64,000 nt of DNA, from the NCBI GenBank assembly GCA_039962225.1, contig JAMPKV010000002.1:248001-312000 (forward strand). The letters are read 5' to 3'. The position numbers and the translations under genes were made by a program. This document shows positions 18,602 through 26,701 of the stretch, piece by piece. Below the pieces are notes generated by a model. The model worked only from the letters and a program-made list of their open reading frames with translations. It did not search any database and had not been told where the DNA came from. Origin of the DNA: Microcoleus sp. AS-A8. Its GTDB lineage: Bacteria > Cyanobacteriota > Cyanobacteriia > Cyanobacteriales > Coleofasciculaceae. Every line of letters begins with the position of its first letter. Positions within the stretch are counted from its first letter, which is position 1.

Positions 18602-18652
18602 ATTCAATTAATTGAATATTATACTACATATTAGTAAATTAATTGAATATTA
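18602..18652 (+). promoter_or_regulatory. AT-rich palindrome and 31-bp-spaced direct repeat, candidate operator
   Basis: A perfect 16-bp palindrome (ATTCAATT/AATTGAAT) lies at 18602-18617. The 16-mer AATTAATTGAATATTA occurs at 18606-18621 and again at 18637-18652, 31 bp apart, close to three helical turns. The second copy ends 27 bp before the ATG of the ABM-like gene, and the region lies after the moaD stop. The phasing suggests two bound dimers of a regulator on one DNA face. The regulator is unknown. Confidence 0.5.
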
Positions 18653-18678
18653 AACTATATTTCCAGGAGAAGTCTTCC

Positions 18679-19158
18679 ATGACGTTTATTTCAGTGACAC
18701 GTCTACGTGTGCGATCGCCTCTATTCCTGCCACTGTTCTTATGGAATGTTTGGCTGACGGCAAGGCAGAGTACCAACACTCCTGGATTTGTGGGAGGGCA
18801 GCTTTTGAGAGACGCGAACCAAACGTTTTGGACAATAACCGCTTGGGAGGAACAGGCGGCAATGAAGATGTATCGCAATTCAGGCGCACACCGCAGCGTG
18901 ATGCCGCGTATTCAGGATTGGTGTGATGAAGCGTCTGTGGTTCACTGGCTACAAGAAAACCGTACCCTCCCGAATTGGGACGAGGTTCACCGCCGCATGG
19001 TGGCAGAAGGTTTTCCGACTAGATTAGCTCACGCCTCTCCAGCTCATCTTCAGCGAGATATCCCCAAACCCTCGTCATCTAAAGGATTAGTGTTACGTCC
19101 CAAAACAACACCAATAGAGACGAGGAACTCGCATCAGGGGAAACTCTACGAAAAATAA
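18679..19158 (+). CDS. Antibiotic-biosynthesis-monooxygenase-like (dimeric alpha/beta barrel) protein
   Basis: The ATG at 18679 has a strong AGGAGAAG site 7-14 bases upstream, giving 159 residues. The first 100 residues fit the ABM/dimeric ferredoxin-like barrel: FISVTRLRVRS strand, then NTPGFVGGQLLRDANQTFWTITAWEEQAAMKMYRNSGAHRSVMPRIQDWCDEASVVHW split across residues 31-90, with the typical 'FxxIxxWxxxxAMxxFxxxxxH' pattern. Members degrade heme or oxidise small aromatics, or only bind ligands. The last 50 residues are Pro/Lys-rich and likely disordered. It follows moaD by 119 bp. Substrate unknown; some close relatives are filed as DUF3291. Confidence 0.65.
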   Translation: MTFISVTRLRVRSPLFLPLFLWNVWLTARQSTNTPGFVGGQLLRDANQTFWTITAWEEQAAMKMYRNSGAHRSVMPRIQDWCDEASVVHWLQENRTLPNWDEVHRRMVAEGFPTRLAHASPAHLQRDIPKPSSSKGLVLRPKTTPIETRNSHQGKLYEK

Positions 19159-19179
19159 ACCCGACAAAAAAAGTCGGGT
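19159..19179 (+). terminator. Hairpin before thrC (terminator or attenuator)
   Basis: Perfect 7-bp arms ACCCGAC / GTCGGGT with an A7 loop begin immediately at the end of the ABM gene (stop at 19156-19158) and end 78 bp before the thrC ATG. Only a short T run (TGTTTG) follows, so termination may be partial. It could separate expression of the two genes. Confidence 0.5.
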
Positions 19180-19257
19180 ATGTTTGACGCGGTTTGTAAC
19201 CCGTGTTACTATCAGACGATTGTTGACGGCTCTAACGGACTACAGAGGATTGCAGCC

Positions 19258-20562
19258 ATGACCCAGGCGACCCAGCACCAGACACAACAGACATCTGCCA
19301 CATTTAAAGCCCTCAAATGTAAAGAATGTGGGACAGAGTACGAACCCCAAGCCATACACGTTTGTGAAGAGTGTTTTGGTCCCCTGGAAGTAAGCTATGA
19401 CTACGACGCCCTCCGCCGTCATGTAACCCGCGAAACGATTCAGGCTGGCCCGAATTCAATTTGGCGCTATCGTCCTTTCCTACCCGTCATGACCGATAAC
19501 CCCATTGATGTGGGTACAGGTATGACGCCCTTAGTGAAATCGAACCGCTTGGCACGACGCCTGGGTCTGAAAAACCTCTATATCAAGAATGATGCCGTTA
19601 ACATGCCCACCCTCAGCTTCAAAGATAGGGTGGTGTCCGTTGCTCTGACTAGAGCGAAAGAACTTGGTTTCTCGACGGTATCCTGTGCTAGCACGGGTAA
19701 CTTAGCTAATTCTACAGCTGCGATCGCAGCTCACGCCGGTCTGGATTGTTGCGTCTTCATCCCCGCCGATTTAGAAGCGGGTAAAGTTCTCGGTACCCTA
19801 ATCTACAGCCCCACCGTTATGGCTGTGGAAGGCAACTATGACCAAGTCAACCGCCTCTGTTGTGAAGTTGCCAATACACATGGTTGGGGATTTGTCAATA
19901 TCAACCTGCGTCCTTACTACTCCGAAGGCTCTAAAACCCTGGGCTATGAAGTGGCTGAACAATTAGGCTGGAAGCTACCGGATCACATCGTTGCCCCTCT
20001 AGCTTCGGGTTCCCTATTCACCAAAATCTACAAGGGCTTCCAAGAATTCATTCAAGTGGGTTTGGTTGACGATAAAAAAGTCCGCTTCAGTGGCGCACAG
20101 GCAGACGGCTGTTCCCCCATCGCTCAAGCGTTCCGGGAAGGACGGGACTTTGTCACCCCGGTTAAGCCCAACACCATTGCTAAGTCGATTGCCATTGGCA
20201 ACCCGGCGGATGGCGTGTACGCGGTGGACATTGCCCAAAAAACCGGTGGCAATATTGAATCCGTCAGCGATGCAGAAATTGTGGAAGGGATGAAGCTGTT
20301 GGCGGAAACTGAAGGCATCTTCACCGAAACCGCAGGTGGCACGACAATCGCTGTGTTGAAGAAATTGGTAGAAGCTGGGAAAATTGATCCCGATGAAACG
20401 ACAGTGGTTTACATCACGGGCAACGGTTTGAAAACTCAAGAAGCCATTCAAGGCTACATTGGGGAACCCTTGACGATTGAGCCGAAGTTGGATAGTTTTG
20501 AGCGGGCATTAGAGCGTTCGCATACCCTCGACCGCCTAGAATGGCAACAAGTTCTGATTTAA
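19258..20562 (+). CDS. thrC: Threonine synthase
   Basis: A PLP enzyme that converts O-phosphohomoserine to threonine. From the ATG at 19258 it has 434 residues; the frame is open upstream to 19180 but that part is not family-like. An N-terminal zinc-ribbon (C21, C24, C36, C39; CKECG...CEECFGPLEVSYDYD) is typical of cyanobacterial/archaeal-type ThrC. The PLP Lys is K122 in LSFKDRVV, and the phosphate-binding CASTGNLANSTAA and the later GNGLK motifs are present. The next gene is a CysO-like sulfur carrier, and moaD lies two genes upstream. That context is odd for plain threonine synthesis and is discussed in the findings. Confidence 0.93.
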   Translation: MTQATQHQTQQTSATFKALKCKECGTEYEPQAIHVCEECFGPLEVSYDYDALRRHVTRETIQAGPNSIWRYRPFLPVMTDNPIDVGTGMTPLVKSNRLARRLGLKNLYIKNDAVNMPTLSFKDRVVSVALTRAKELGFSTVSCASTGNLANSTAAIAAHAGLDCCVFIPADLEAGKVLGTLIYSPTVMAVEGNYDQVNRLCCEVANTHGWGFVNINLRPYYSEGSKTLGYEVAEQLGWKLPDHIVAPLASGSLFTKIYKGFQEFIQVGLVDDKKVRFSGAQADGCSPIAQAFREGRDFVTPVKPNTIAKSIAIGNPADGVYAVDIAQKTGGNIESVSDAEIVEGMKLLAETEGIFTETAGGTTIAVLKKLVEAGKIDPDETTVVYITGNGLKTQEAIQGYIGEPLTIEPKLDSFERALERSHTLDRLEWQQVLI

Positions 20563-20687
20563 GTTTTAACTGGGGTAGGGGCGGTGCCTCTTGACTAAAA
20601 CTTAGGGTGCCTCAGGCGAGAGTTGTCACCCAAAATTCTGACAGCTCTCATGATTAACCACAACTACCAACAAACAATAACGAGTCT

Positions 20688-20963
20688 ATGGCTATAACAG
20701 TTCTGATTCCTACTGCTCTGCAAAAATTTACCAACAACCAGTCTTCTCTCGACTGCACTGGCAACAGTGTGGCTGAGTTGATTGAGTCCATGGAAAGTAA
20801 TTGTCCTGGGATTAAATCCCGCCTGTGTGATGAGAACGGTAAGCCGCGTCGCTTTTTGAACTTCTATGTGAACAGCGAAGACATCCGATTCTTAGAAGGT
20901 ACCGATACACCTCTCAAAGATGGCGATGAAGTGAGCATTGTGCCGGCTGTGGCAGGTGGTTGA
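20688..20963 (+). CDS. CysO-like MoaD/ThiS-family sulfur carrier
   Basis: A 91-residue beta-grasp protein: [15 protein letters not shown] start, then [18 protein letters not shown], and the ending [14 protein letters not shown]. The central and C-terminal parts strongly resemble mycobacterial CysO, whose Gly-Gly thiocarboxylate delivers sulfide to a PLP enzyme (CysM) for cysteine synthesis. Here the neighbouring PLP enzyme is thrC, 125 bp upstream on the same strand. Carrier chemistry is well supported by the Gly-Gly end; the acceptor enzyme is inference. No MEC+ (JAMM) protease or MoeB-type activator lies in the window. Confidence 0.85.
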   Translation: MAITVLIPTALQKFTNNQSSLDCTGNSVAELIESMESNCPGIKSRLCDENGKPRRFLNFYVNSEDIRFLEGTDTPLKDGDEVSIVPAVAGG

Positions 20964-21343
20964 ACTCAACAAAAGGTTCACTAACGGTTCATATATCCGT
21001 TCAGCTAGACTCCAATCAATCGGTAGGATTCTTTTCGGAATTGGGAGTTATGACTCCCTTCCGTCCCAAAGATAAGCGATACCTTTCTTCGGGTAGTTTT
21101 AATTGAGAAGGGGCACGGCAATGTCGTGCCCCTTTATTGATTTTGTAAGGGGAAAGAGTTAAGAAGGAAAATTAGACAACTTACACTTACATCAAGGAAG
21201 GAATTAGTTTAATCTAATCTCAGTGAACACAGAGTTCATACTTCAGCTTTTAGTTGAACATCCTGTGTCAATATTAAAGAGAAATATATAAAGACCCAAA
21301 ACGAAGCGATCGCCCAGATCTAGAGATAAGGAACACTTGAGCT
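20964..21343. other. Intergenic region after the CysO-like gene with two hairpins
   Basis: No coding frame is convincing in these 380 bases. Two hairpins stand out: GGGAGT/ACTCCC at 21043-21058 (4-base loop TATG), and the longer GGGGCACG hairpin at 21108-21134. The end nearest the DUF2996 gene is AT-rich and probably holds its promoter. A small structured RNA between 21000 and 21140 is possible but unproven. Confidence 0.45.
21108..21135 (+). terminator. Probable terminator of the moaD-thrC-cysO-like run
   Basis: Perfect 10-bp arms AAGGGGCACG / CGTGCCCCTT enclose loop GCAATGT, followed by TTATTGATTTTG. It is GC-rich and followed by T-rich sequence. The same GGGGCACGxCAATGTCGTGCCC design recurs at 24518-24540, so it may be a repeat family recruited as terminators. 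Confidence 0.65.
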
Positions 21344-22099
21344 ATGGCAGAAGAAAAAAGTCCTCAGCCAGAGGCAGAGGTAGCAGAAGTTACATCTCCT
21401 TCTCCCAATCCGAACGCTGGAGAATCGGGAACTCCAGCCGAATCGATCGAACATGCTCCAAGTTCGGATGAACCCCAGGCAACGGATTTTCCCTCCGCTA
21501 ACGCCCCCGATCCTACAGCCGCAAATCCAGATGTCAACCCCAACGCGACTGGGGATAAACCGACGGCTGTAGGTGAAAACAGCCAAACCACCAGTCAAAC
21601 CTCTGTTGAAGAGTCGGCTAAGACTGCTGAAGACGAAACTGGTAAAAAGCCGGCGGCGAAAAAGCCAGCAGCGGCAGGAGACAAGCCAGCAGCAGGCGCA
21701 AAAGCCAAGAAAGAGAAGCCGCCAGCACCTGAAGATAAGCCCTTCAATGAATTTATCGAGCAAGAATATTTACCAGCCTTGAAGAGTGCCTTGGCTGAAC
21801 AAGGCGTTAAAGATTTAGAGGTGACATTTGTCAAGGACAAAATCCAGATGTCTGGCTTAAGTCAAAATGGTGGCTGCTGGCAGGTAAGGGGAAACTGGCA
21901 AAGCGGACAACGTCAATTCAGTGTTTATTTCCCGGATGAGGATATCAACAAACAGAAAGCGTTCTCCTGTGCCACAAATGGCGCTAAGGCCAGTATTTTA
22001 GAGTCTTTCATGATTGATGAACGTAAAGTGACGCTAGACTTGCTGGTGTTTTACACGATCCAACGACTGAACGCTCAGAAGTGGCTAGCGTGGAATTAG
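21344..22099 (+). CDS. DUF2996 protein with long disordered N-terminus
   Basis: Residues 1-130 are Pro/Ala/Glu/Lys-rich and likely disordered, including a PAAKKPAAAGDKPAAGAKAKKEK basic segment. Residues 133-251 form the folded part: PFNEFIEQEYLPALKSALAEQGVKDLEV, KDKIQMSGLSQNGGCWQVRGNW, QRQFSVYFPDEDINKQKAF and the ending RLNAQKWLAWN, which match DUF2996. This family is found in cyanobacteria and plastid-bearing plants, so a photosynthesis-related role is plausible. It has no signal peptide. acsF follows 225 bp downstream on the same strand, which fits a link to pigment or photosystem assembly. Function is not known. Confidence 0.8.
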   Translation: MAEEKSPQPEAEVAEVTSPSPNPNAGESGTPAESIEHAPSSDEPQATDFPSANAPDPTAANPDVNPNATGDKPTAVGENSQTTSQTSVEESAKTAEDETGKKPAAKKPAAAGDKPAAGAKAKKEKPPAPEDKPFNEFIEQEYLPALKSALAEQGVKDLEVTFVKDKIQMSGLSQNGGCWQVRGNWQSGQRQFSVYFPDEDINKQKAFSCATNGAKASILESFMIDERKVTLDLLVFYTIQRLNAQKWLAWN

Positions 22100-22324
22100 G
22101 GGTTTCTACAGTAAGGCGTATGCCTAGTGGTCTGGACAGAAAAAATCCGAAAATGTCACAAAAGTTGAAAAAGTGTTGTAACTCTTAACCTAATCGGCGT
22201 TTTTCACTAACCCAGACCTTGGTAGACTCTAAAAGCAGCTCAGTATAGGCGTGCATCAAAACACGTACATATCGCCACCCCACTCAATACAGAATCATAA
22301 GCAAACAAAACAACAGCTTTTGAA

Positions 22325-23401
22325 ATGGTAGATTCTCTTAAAAAACCAGGCTTTGAAGAAATACGACCAGGGGTGAAAGTCCCGGCGAAGGAAACCCTAC
22401 TGACGCCCCGGTTCTACACAACCGACTTTGAAGAAATGGCGCGGATGGATCTCTCGCCCAATGAGGACGAGCTTTTAGCCATCCTCGAAGAGTTCCGCAC
22501 GGATTACAATCGTCACCATTTTGTTCGGGATGCCGAGTTTGAGCAGTCCTGGGATCACATTGATGGGGAAACCCGCCAATTGTTCGTTGAGTTTTTAGAA
22601 CGCTCCTGTACGGCAGAGTTTTCCGGTTTCTTACTCTACAAAGAACTGGGACGCCGTTTAAAAGACAAAAATCCCCTTTTGGCTGAGTGCTTTACCCTGA
22701 TGTCTCGCGATGAGGCACGTCATGCAGGGTTCCTTAACAAGGCGATGTCAGATTTCAACCTGTCGCTGGATTTGGGATTCCTCACTAAGAATCACAAGTA
22801 CACCTTCTTTAAGCCCAAGTTTATTTTCTACGCCACTTACCTCTCGGAGAAGATTGGTTACTGGCGCTACATCACTATTTACCGTCACCTGGAGAAGCAC
22901 CCCGAAGATCGGATTTATCCCATTTTCCGATTCTTTGAAAACTGGTGTCAGGATGAGAACCGTCATGGTGATTTCTTTGATGCCATTATGAAGGCTCAGC
23001 CTCAGTTTCTCAATGATTGGAAGGCGAAGCTGTGGAGTCGGTTCTTCTTGTTGTCGGTGTTTGCGACGATGTATCTCAACGACATCCAAAGGGCTGACTT
23101 CTACGCCAGTTTAGGCTTAGATGCCCGTGAGTATGATAAGTATGTGATTGAGAAGACGAACGAAACAGCAGCACGGGTGTTTCCGGTGATTCTGGATGTG
23201 GATAAGGCGGAGTTTTACGATCGCCTGGAAATTTGCATCAAGAATAATGAGAAACTAGGTGCGATCGCATCTTCCAACACGCCTAAATTCTTACAATTCT
23301 TCCAAAAACTGCCTCTCTACGTCTCAAATGGTTGGCAGTTCCTGCGGTTATACCTAATGAAGCCCATTGAGACGGCTTCTCTACAAGGGGTTGCCCGCTA
23401 A
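22325..23401 (+). CDS. acsF: Mg-protoporphyrin IX monomethyl ester (oxidative) cyclase AcsF
   Basis: A 358-residue diiron oxygenase that forms the isocyclic ring E of chlorophyll from Mg-protoporphyrin IX monomethyl ester using O2. Two diiron ligand motifs are intact: RDEARH (E130, H133) and QDENRH (E211, H214), with a further Glu pair (E92, E98 region) upstream. Length and motifs are normal for AcsF/CycI (ChlA). It works at the thylakoid membrane with Ycf54. Only one copy is in the window; cyanobacteria often keep a second, low-oxygen copy elsewhere. A strong terminator follows immediately. Confidence 0.97.
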   Translation: MVDSLKKPGFEEIRPGVKVPAKETLLTPRFYTTDFEEMARMDLSPNEDELLAILEEFRTDYNRHHFVRDAEFEQSWDHIDGETRQLFVEFLERSCTAEFSGFLLYKELGRRLKDKNPLLAECFTLMSRDEARHAGFLNKAMSDFNLSLDLGFLTKNHKYTFFKPKFIFYATYLSEKIGYWRYITIYRHLEKHPEDRIYPIFRFFENWCQDENRHGDFFDAIMKAQPQFLNDWKAKLWSRFFLLSVFATMYLNDIQRADFYASLGLDAREYDKYVIEKTNETAARVFPVILDVDKAEFYDRLEICIKNNEKLGAIASSNTPKFLQFFQKLPLYVSNGWQFLRLYLMKPIETASLQGVAR

Positions 23402-23431
23402 TAAAGTTTGCTCCGCTAACTTGTGATTTCG

Positions 23432-23464
23432 GCGGTTCTGCATGTGGTAGAACCGCTTTTTTTT
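23432..23464 (+). terminator. Rho-independent terminator of acsF
   Basis: Arms GCGGTTCT (23432-23439) and AGAACCGC (23449-23456) form a perfect 8-bp stem with a 9-base loop, followed directly by eight T residues. It starts 31 bases after the acsF stop. Confidence 0.9.
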
Positions 23465-23495
23465 ATGAACATACGTTGATGCGAAAGGAGACGGG

Positions 23496-24476
23496 ATGAG
23501 ATTGAGATGGATATGGTGCTTGTTAGGTATGGGTTTGTTTTTGACAGATGCACCGGTTTGGGCAGAAACAACCTCCTCAATTGTTGTTGATTCCCCTGCG
23601 TCTCCTCTTACCCTCCCCACCCCCCTTGCTAAGGGGGAAGTGCCAGAAGGAAGTTTTGTTTTTGACTCCTCTGTTTCCCTCCTTACCCCCCCTACCCCCC
23701 TTACTAAGGGGGGAGTGCAAGAAGAAACTTTTATGTATAGGGAAAGCCAATTTCCACCTCTTATTTCCCCCTTACCCAGCCGGAGCTTTAGTGAGAATGA
23801 GGAGGCTAGGGGGGCAGTCCAAAAACTGAGTCAAACACAGACAACCCCTCAGCCAGAAACAACGCCTCAACCAAGCGCACAGGAATTGGATTTAAAACCA
23901 GAAATTAGGGAAAATAGCCCCGTTTTACAACGCTGGTTGCGTCAGGTGCCAAATGTTTTGCAAGAGATTCGCCATGAACCCAGTTTTCGCACTCGCGTGC
24001 GGTTAGGTTACTCCCAATTTCCCTCGACTGGACAGGCGGCGGGGTTTAACGTGGGTGTGGAAGATGTGTTTATTGGTCGCACTGGCTTAACAATGAGTGG
24101 AGATTATCAACGTTCATTTAATGGGAAACGTGAATCCTTCGGCACCGATTTACGTTACTATGTATTCCCGTTGGGGAGTTATGTGAATGTCGCGCCACAG
24201 GTAGGTTATCGGAATCTGACAACGGGTAACTTCTCAACCGAGGGCGTCAATGTTGGGGCGCGGTTAATGTTAGCGTTATCTCGCACAGGGGCGGCAGATG
24301 TGTCATTAACTCAGAGTTTTGTCTCACCAGGGAGTCGGGATGAAGTGGGCATGACAACACTTTCTTTTGGTTATGCTGTGACCCAAAATTTGCGCTTGTC
24401 TACCGATATTCAGAAGCAAAATTCACGGGAAGACAAAGATAGTCGGGTAGGGATTGTTTTGGAGTGGATGCCGTAA
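23496..24476 (+). CDS. Exported protein of unknown function, probable outer-membrane beta barrel
   Basis: A signal peptide (residues 1-23, MRLRWIWCLLGMGLFLTDAPVWA) starts from an ATG with an AAAGGAG site. Residues 25-130 are Pro/Thr/Ser-rich and carry two copies of a PTPLxKG unit encoded by perfect C5-6/G5-6 hairpins (23621-23637; 23695-23713), which look like intergenic-type repeats absorbed into the frame. Residues 150-326 have alternating polar/hydrophobic strands with Gly/aromatic turns (RTRVRLGYSQFPSTGQAAGFNVGVEDVFIGRTGLTMSGDYQ split over strands) and end in EWMP, suggesting a barrel. The family is not one I can name. It is preceded by the acsF terminator, so it is transcribed separately. 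Confidence 0.7.
   Translation: MRLRWIWCLLGMGLFLTDAPVWAETTSSIVVDSPASPLTLPTPLAKGEVPEGSFVFDSSVSLLTPPTPLTKGGVQEETFMYRESQFPPLISPLPSRSFSENEEARGAVQKLSQTQTTPQPETTPQPSAQELDLKPEIRENSPVLQRWLRQVPNVLQEIRHEPSFRTRVRLGYSQFPSTGQAAGFNVGVEDVFIGRTGLTMSGDYQRSFNGKRESFGTDLRYYVFPLGSYVNVAPQVGYRNLTTGNFSTEGVNVGARLMLALSRTGAADVSLTQSFVSPGSRDEVGMTTLSFGYAVTQNLRLSTDIQKQNSREDKDSRVGIVLEWMP
23605..23722 (+). repeat. Two copies of a C-rich/G-rich hairpin repeat within a CDS
   Basis: Copy 1 has the stem CCCCCTT-GCT-AAGGGGG (23621-23637) and copy 2 CCCCCCTT-ACT-AAGGGGGG (23695-23713). They are about 75 bp apart and both are read in frame as PTPLxKG. Hairpins of this CCCCCCTT...AAGGGGGG design are common between genes in cyanobacteria. 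Confidence 0.8.
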
Positions 24477-24516
24477 CAATTCCTAATGCTACCGTCTTTG
24501 TTTATATCATTATCGT

Positions 24517-24541
24517 AGGGGCACGACAATGTCGTGCCCTT
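24517..24541. terminator. Bidirectional terminator/hairpin repeat between convergent genes
   Basis: Arms GGGCACGAC / GTCGTGCCC with loop AAT lie between the stop of the barrel-like gene (24476) and the convergent GNAT stop (24544), with TTTCTC after it on the plus strand. It is nearly the same sequence as the hairpin at 21108-21134. Confidence 0.65.
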
Positions 24542-24543
24542 TC

Positions 24544-24993
24544 TCAATGAGACCATAGTGGCTTGAAGTGTTTGCAAAGGGGAGATGCATCTCGCACCAT
24601 ATTCTCACCACCCAGATAAACAAACCCATGCTTTTCGTACCACGCTCTCAACTTATCGACTCCTAAGGGACTAGAGGCATCAAGTTCTAAGTGGATGGGT
24701 TTATCATTAAATCTGTCGCAGATGGTTTGCAGCATGAGCGAACCATATCCCTTTCCTCGATCATCTGGCATCACAGTAATAAAGTGGAGAAAGTAAGATT
24801 CTGGCGTTGTCGAAATTGAGGCAATACCAATCAGAATGTCTCCTTGGGACAACTCATACCGAACTTCTCCGGGAATACCGCTAGTTCGTTCAAAAGCTTT
24901 AATCGATACTTTCATGGTGGAACTATTCATGAACCTAATCCATTCAAAGTAGAATTTCGATGGCTTCGATAGATAATCAGTAATGAGAGACAA
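24544..24993 (-). CDS. GNAT-family N-acetyltransferase
   Basis: A 149-residue GNAT protein. The acetyl-CoA pyrophosphate loop is clear (VMPDDRGKGYGSLMLQTICDRF, RxxGxG), preceded by strand ESYFLHFITV and followed by IHLELDASSPLGVDKLRAWYEKHGFVYLGG, the usual C-terminal strand-helix pair. It would transfer acetyl from acetyl-CoA to an amine; the acceptor cannot be told. The first 20-26 residues are not clearly conserved, and Met22 (24930) or Met27 (24915) are alternative starts. It is a single gene, convergent with the barrel-like gene. Confidence 0.85.
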   Translation of the reverse strand: MSLITDYLSKPSKFYFEWIRFMNSSTMKVSIKAFERTSGIPGEVRYELSQGDILIGIASISTTPESYFLHFITVMPDDRGKGYGSLMLQTICDRFNDKPIHLELDASSPLGVDKLRAWYEKHGFVYLGGENMVRDASPLCKHFKPLWSH

Positions 24994-25345
24994 AAGAAGA
25001 CGTTAGCCGCATCGAGTGGTGTATTTCCTCTGTGCCTCTATATCAAGTTTCCACTAGGTCGCCCATGAGGTGCAAGAGTAAGGTAGGTGAAAGACGTTCC
25101 TCTAGTTACCCTTCGTACCGACACGCCTCAAATCGCAACGGTGATCGCACACCGGAAAGATAGATGGATTTGATTTACACAAACCACTCAATTATGAGGC
25201 TTCTGTGAAGCTGAGAAGCCTCAGGAACTATTCAATCCGGATCTGCGCCTGTAAGATTGTATCAGTGACTAAGGCGAAAGCCAAAACCTGATTTGGAAAA
25301 AGCTACTTCGCGCACGAAGTGGTGTGAGTTCTGCGAGAGGAATTT
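24994..25345. other. Intergenic gap, divergent promoters presumed
   Basis: The 352 bases between the divergent GNAT gene and the three-gene exported operon hold no credible frame or RNA gene. Promoters for both directions must lie here. I see no clear operator. Confidence 0.45.
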
Positions 25346-26683
25346 ATGCGCTTTCCTACCGTTGCTTTCTGTACTTTAACTGTTCTCTTAGCTGGTGGAC
25401 TAACAGCCCAAGCAAGTGACAGTATAACATCCGAAGAGTCTGCCCAGAAATCCGTAGTTTCTGAGGCAACCAGTGAAACTTCTAGTGTTACTTCCAAGGA
25501 AACGGAAGTCACTGCCAAACTCGATCAAGGGCAAGCCGTCCCTATTACTATACAGTCAGAGGCGATCGACTCTAAAAGAGAAGTTTCTTTGGAGCCTTCT
25601 GCACCTGCTCAGACTACCAAAGCAGCAGTTGTGGGGCAAGTAGAAACCTTAGCCCAAAAACCACAGGCTCAAGCCCTTAAAGCGGATACCAACGTCACCA
25701 AGTTATCGACTCCCAATGTCTACCCGTCTGGAGTTGATAGCACCCTAAACGACCAGTCTTCCCTCATATCCCAGAGGGAGAACGGGACAGTTATCTCCAA
25801 TGCTGAGGTACTTCGTCCAGATGCAAAGGTTGCCCAGCCATCCACCACGAACACCCGCCAGTTGGTTGCCGATGCTAAACCCGAAGCGGGGGCTAATTGC
25901 ATCGCGATGGCTAATTCTAGCGGCACTCAGATTGCCCAAGGAGCAGCCCGTCGCTGTCCTCGTCCCACCGCTGTTCCTAAACTGACGGTGCCAGAACTGC
26001 CGGAAGAATATGGCGCGTCGCCAGCCCTGAGTATCTATATCCCTGTGGGATATGGTGCTGATAAAAACACCGTATTTCTCGGCGGTACGTATCAACCCAC
26101 CGTGCGAGACACAACAGAAGATGATGAAGGTTCTGTTGGTACTGGCGGTATTGGCGTTGGCTTAGGCGATGCGGATAAAGCCGTTGGTGTCGAGCTATCC
26201 TATACCTTTGAAACCACCAATGACTCCTTCGGTGAAGGTGGCTTTAATGCCAAACTGCACCGTCGGTTAGGGCAAGACCTATCGGCGGCGATCGGTGGAA
26301 ATGGCTTGGTAAATATCGGTCGCAACGACTTTGAACAGTCGAAATATGGGGTAATTACCAAGGTTTTCCGCACCCAAGATTCCTTGAATAAACCCTTCAG
26401 CCGCGTTGCGTTCACCGTGGGTGTGGGAGATGGACAGTTCCGCTCCAACGGTGCGGTAAAAGCCGGTGACAATAACGTTAACGTGTTCGGGAATATGGCC
26501 GTCCGGGTTGCCCGACCAGTTAGTTTTATTGCTGAGTGGACAGGGACAGACCTAGGATTAGGTGTTTCCATCGCCCCCTTCAGGAACATTCCCTTTGTCA
26601 TTACCCCAGCCGTGCGCGACCTTGTGGGTGCGGGTGACGCACCACGATTTGTCTTAGGCGCTGGAACCGCATTTCGGTTTTAA
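25346..26683 (+). CDS. Exported protein of unknown function with C-terminal barrel-like domain
   Basis: A signal peptide (1-23, MRFPTVAFCTLTVLLAGGLTAQA) begins at an ATG preceded by GAGAGGAA. Residues 25-215 are Ser/Thr/Ala/Gln-rich and probably disordered. Residues 225-445 have repeated amphipathic strands (ALSIYIPVGYGADKNTVFLGG, AVGVELSYTFETT, GGFNAKLHRRLG, VAFTVGVGDG, MAVRVARPVSFIAEWTG) and end FVLGAGTAFRF. A terminal Phe is the usual signature of outer-membrane barrels. It is the first of three exported genes separated by 18 and 53 bp, ending at a strong terminator. I cannot name a family. Confidence 0.7.
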   Translation: MRFPTVAFCTLTVLLAGGLTAQASDSITSEESAQKSVVSEATSETSSVTSKETEVTAKLDQGQAVPITIQSEAIDSKREVSLEPSAPAQTTKAAVVGQVETLAQKPQAQALKADTNVTKLSTPNVYPSGVDSTLNDQSSLISQRENGTVISNAEVLRPDAKVAQPSTTNTRQLVADAKPEAGANCIAMANSSGTQIAQGAARRCPRPTAVPKLTVPELPEEYGASPALSIYIPVGYGADKNTVFLGGTYQPTVRDTTEDDEGSVGTGGIGVGLGDADKAVGVELSYTFETTNDSFGEGGFNAKLHRRLGQDLSAAIGGNGLVNIGRNDFEQSKYGVITKVFRTQDSLNKPFSRVAFTVGVGDGQFRSNGAVKAGDNNVNVFGNMAVRVARPVSFIAEWTGTDLGLGVSIAPFRNIPFVITPAVRDLVGAGDAPRFVLGAGTAFRF

Positions 26684-26701
26684 GGAAGAGGAGTACATCA
26701 C

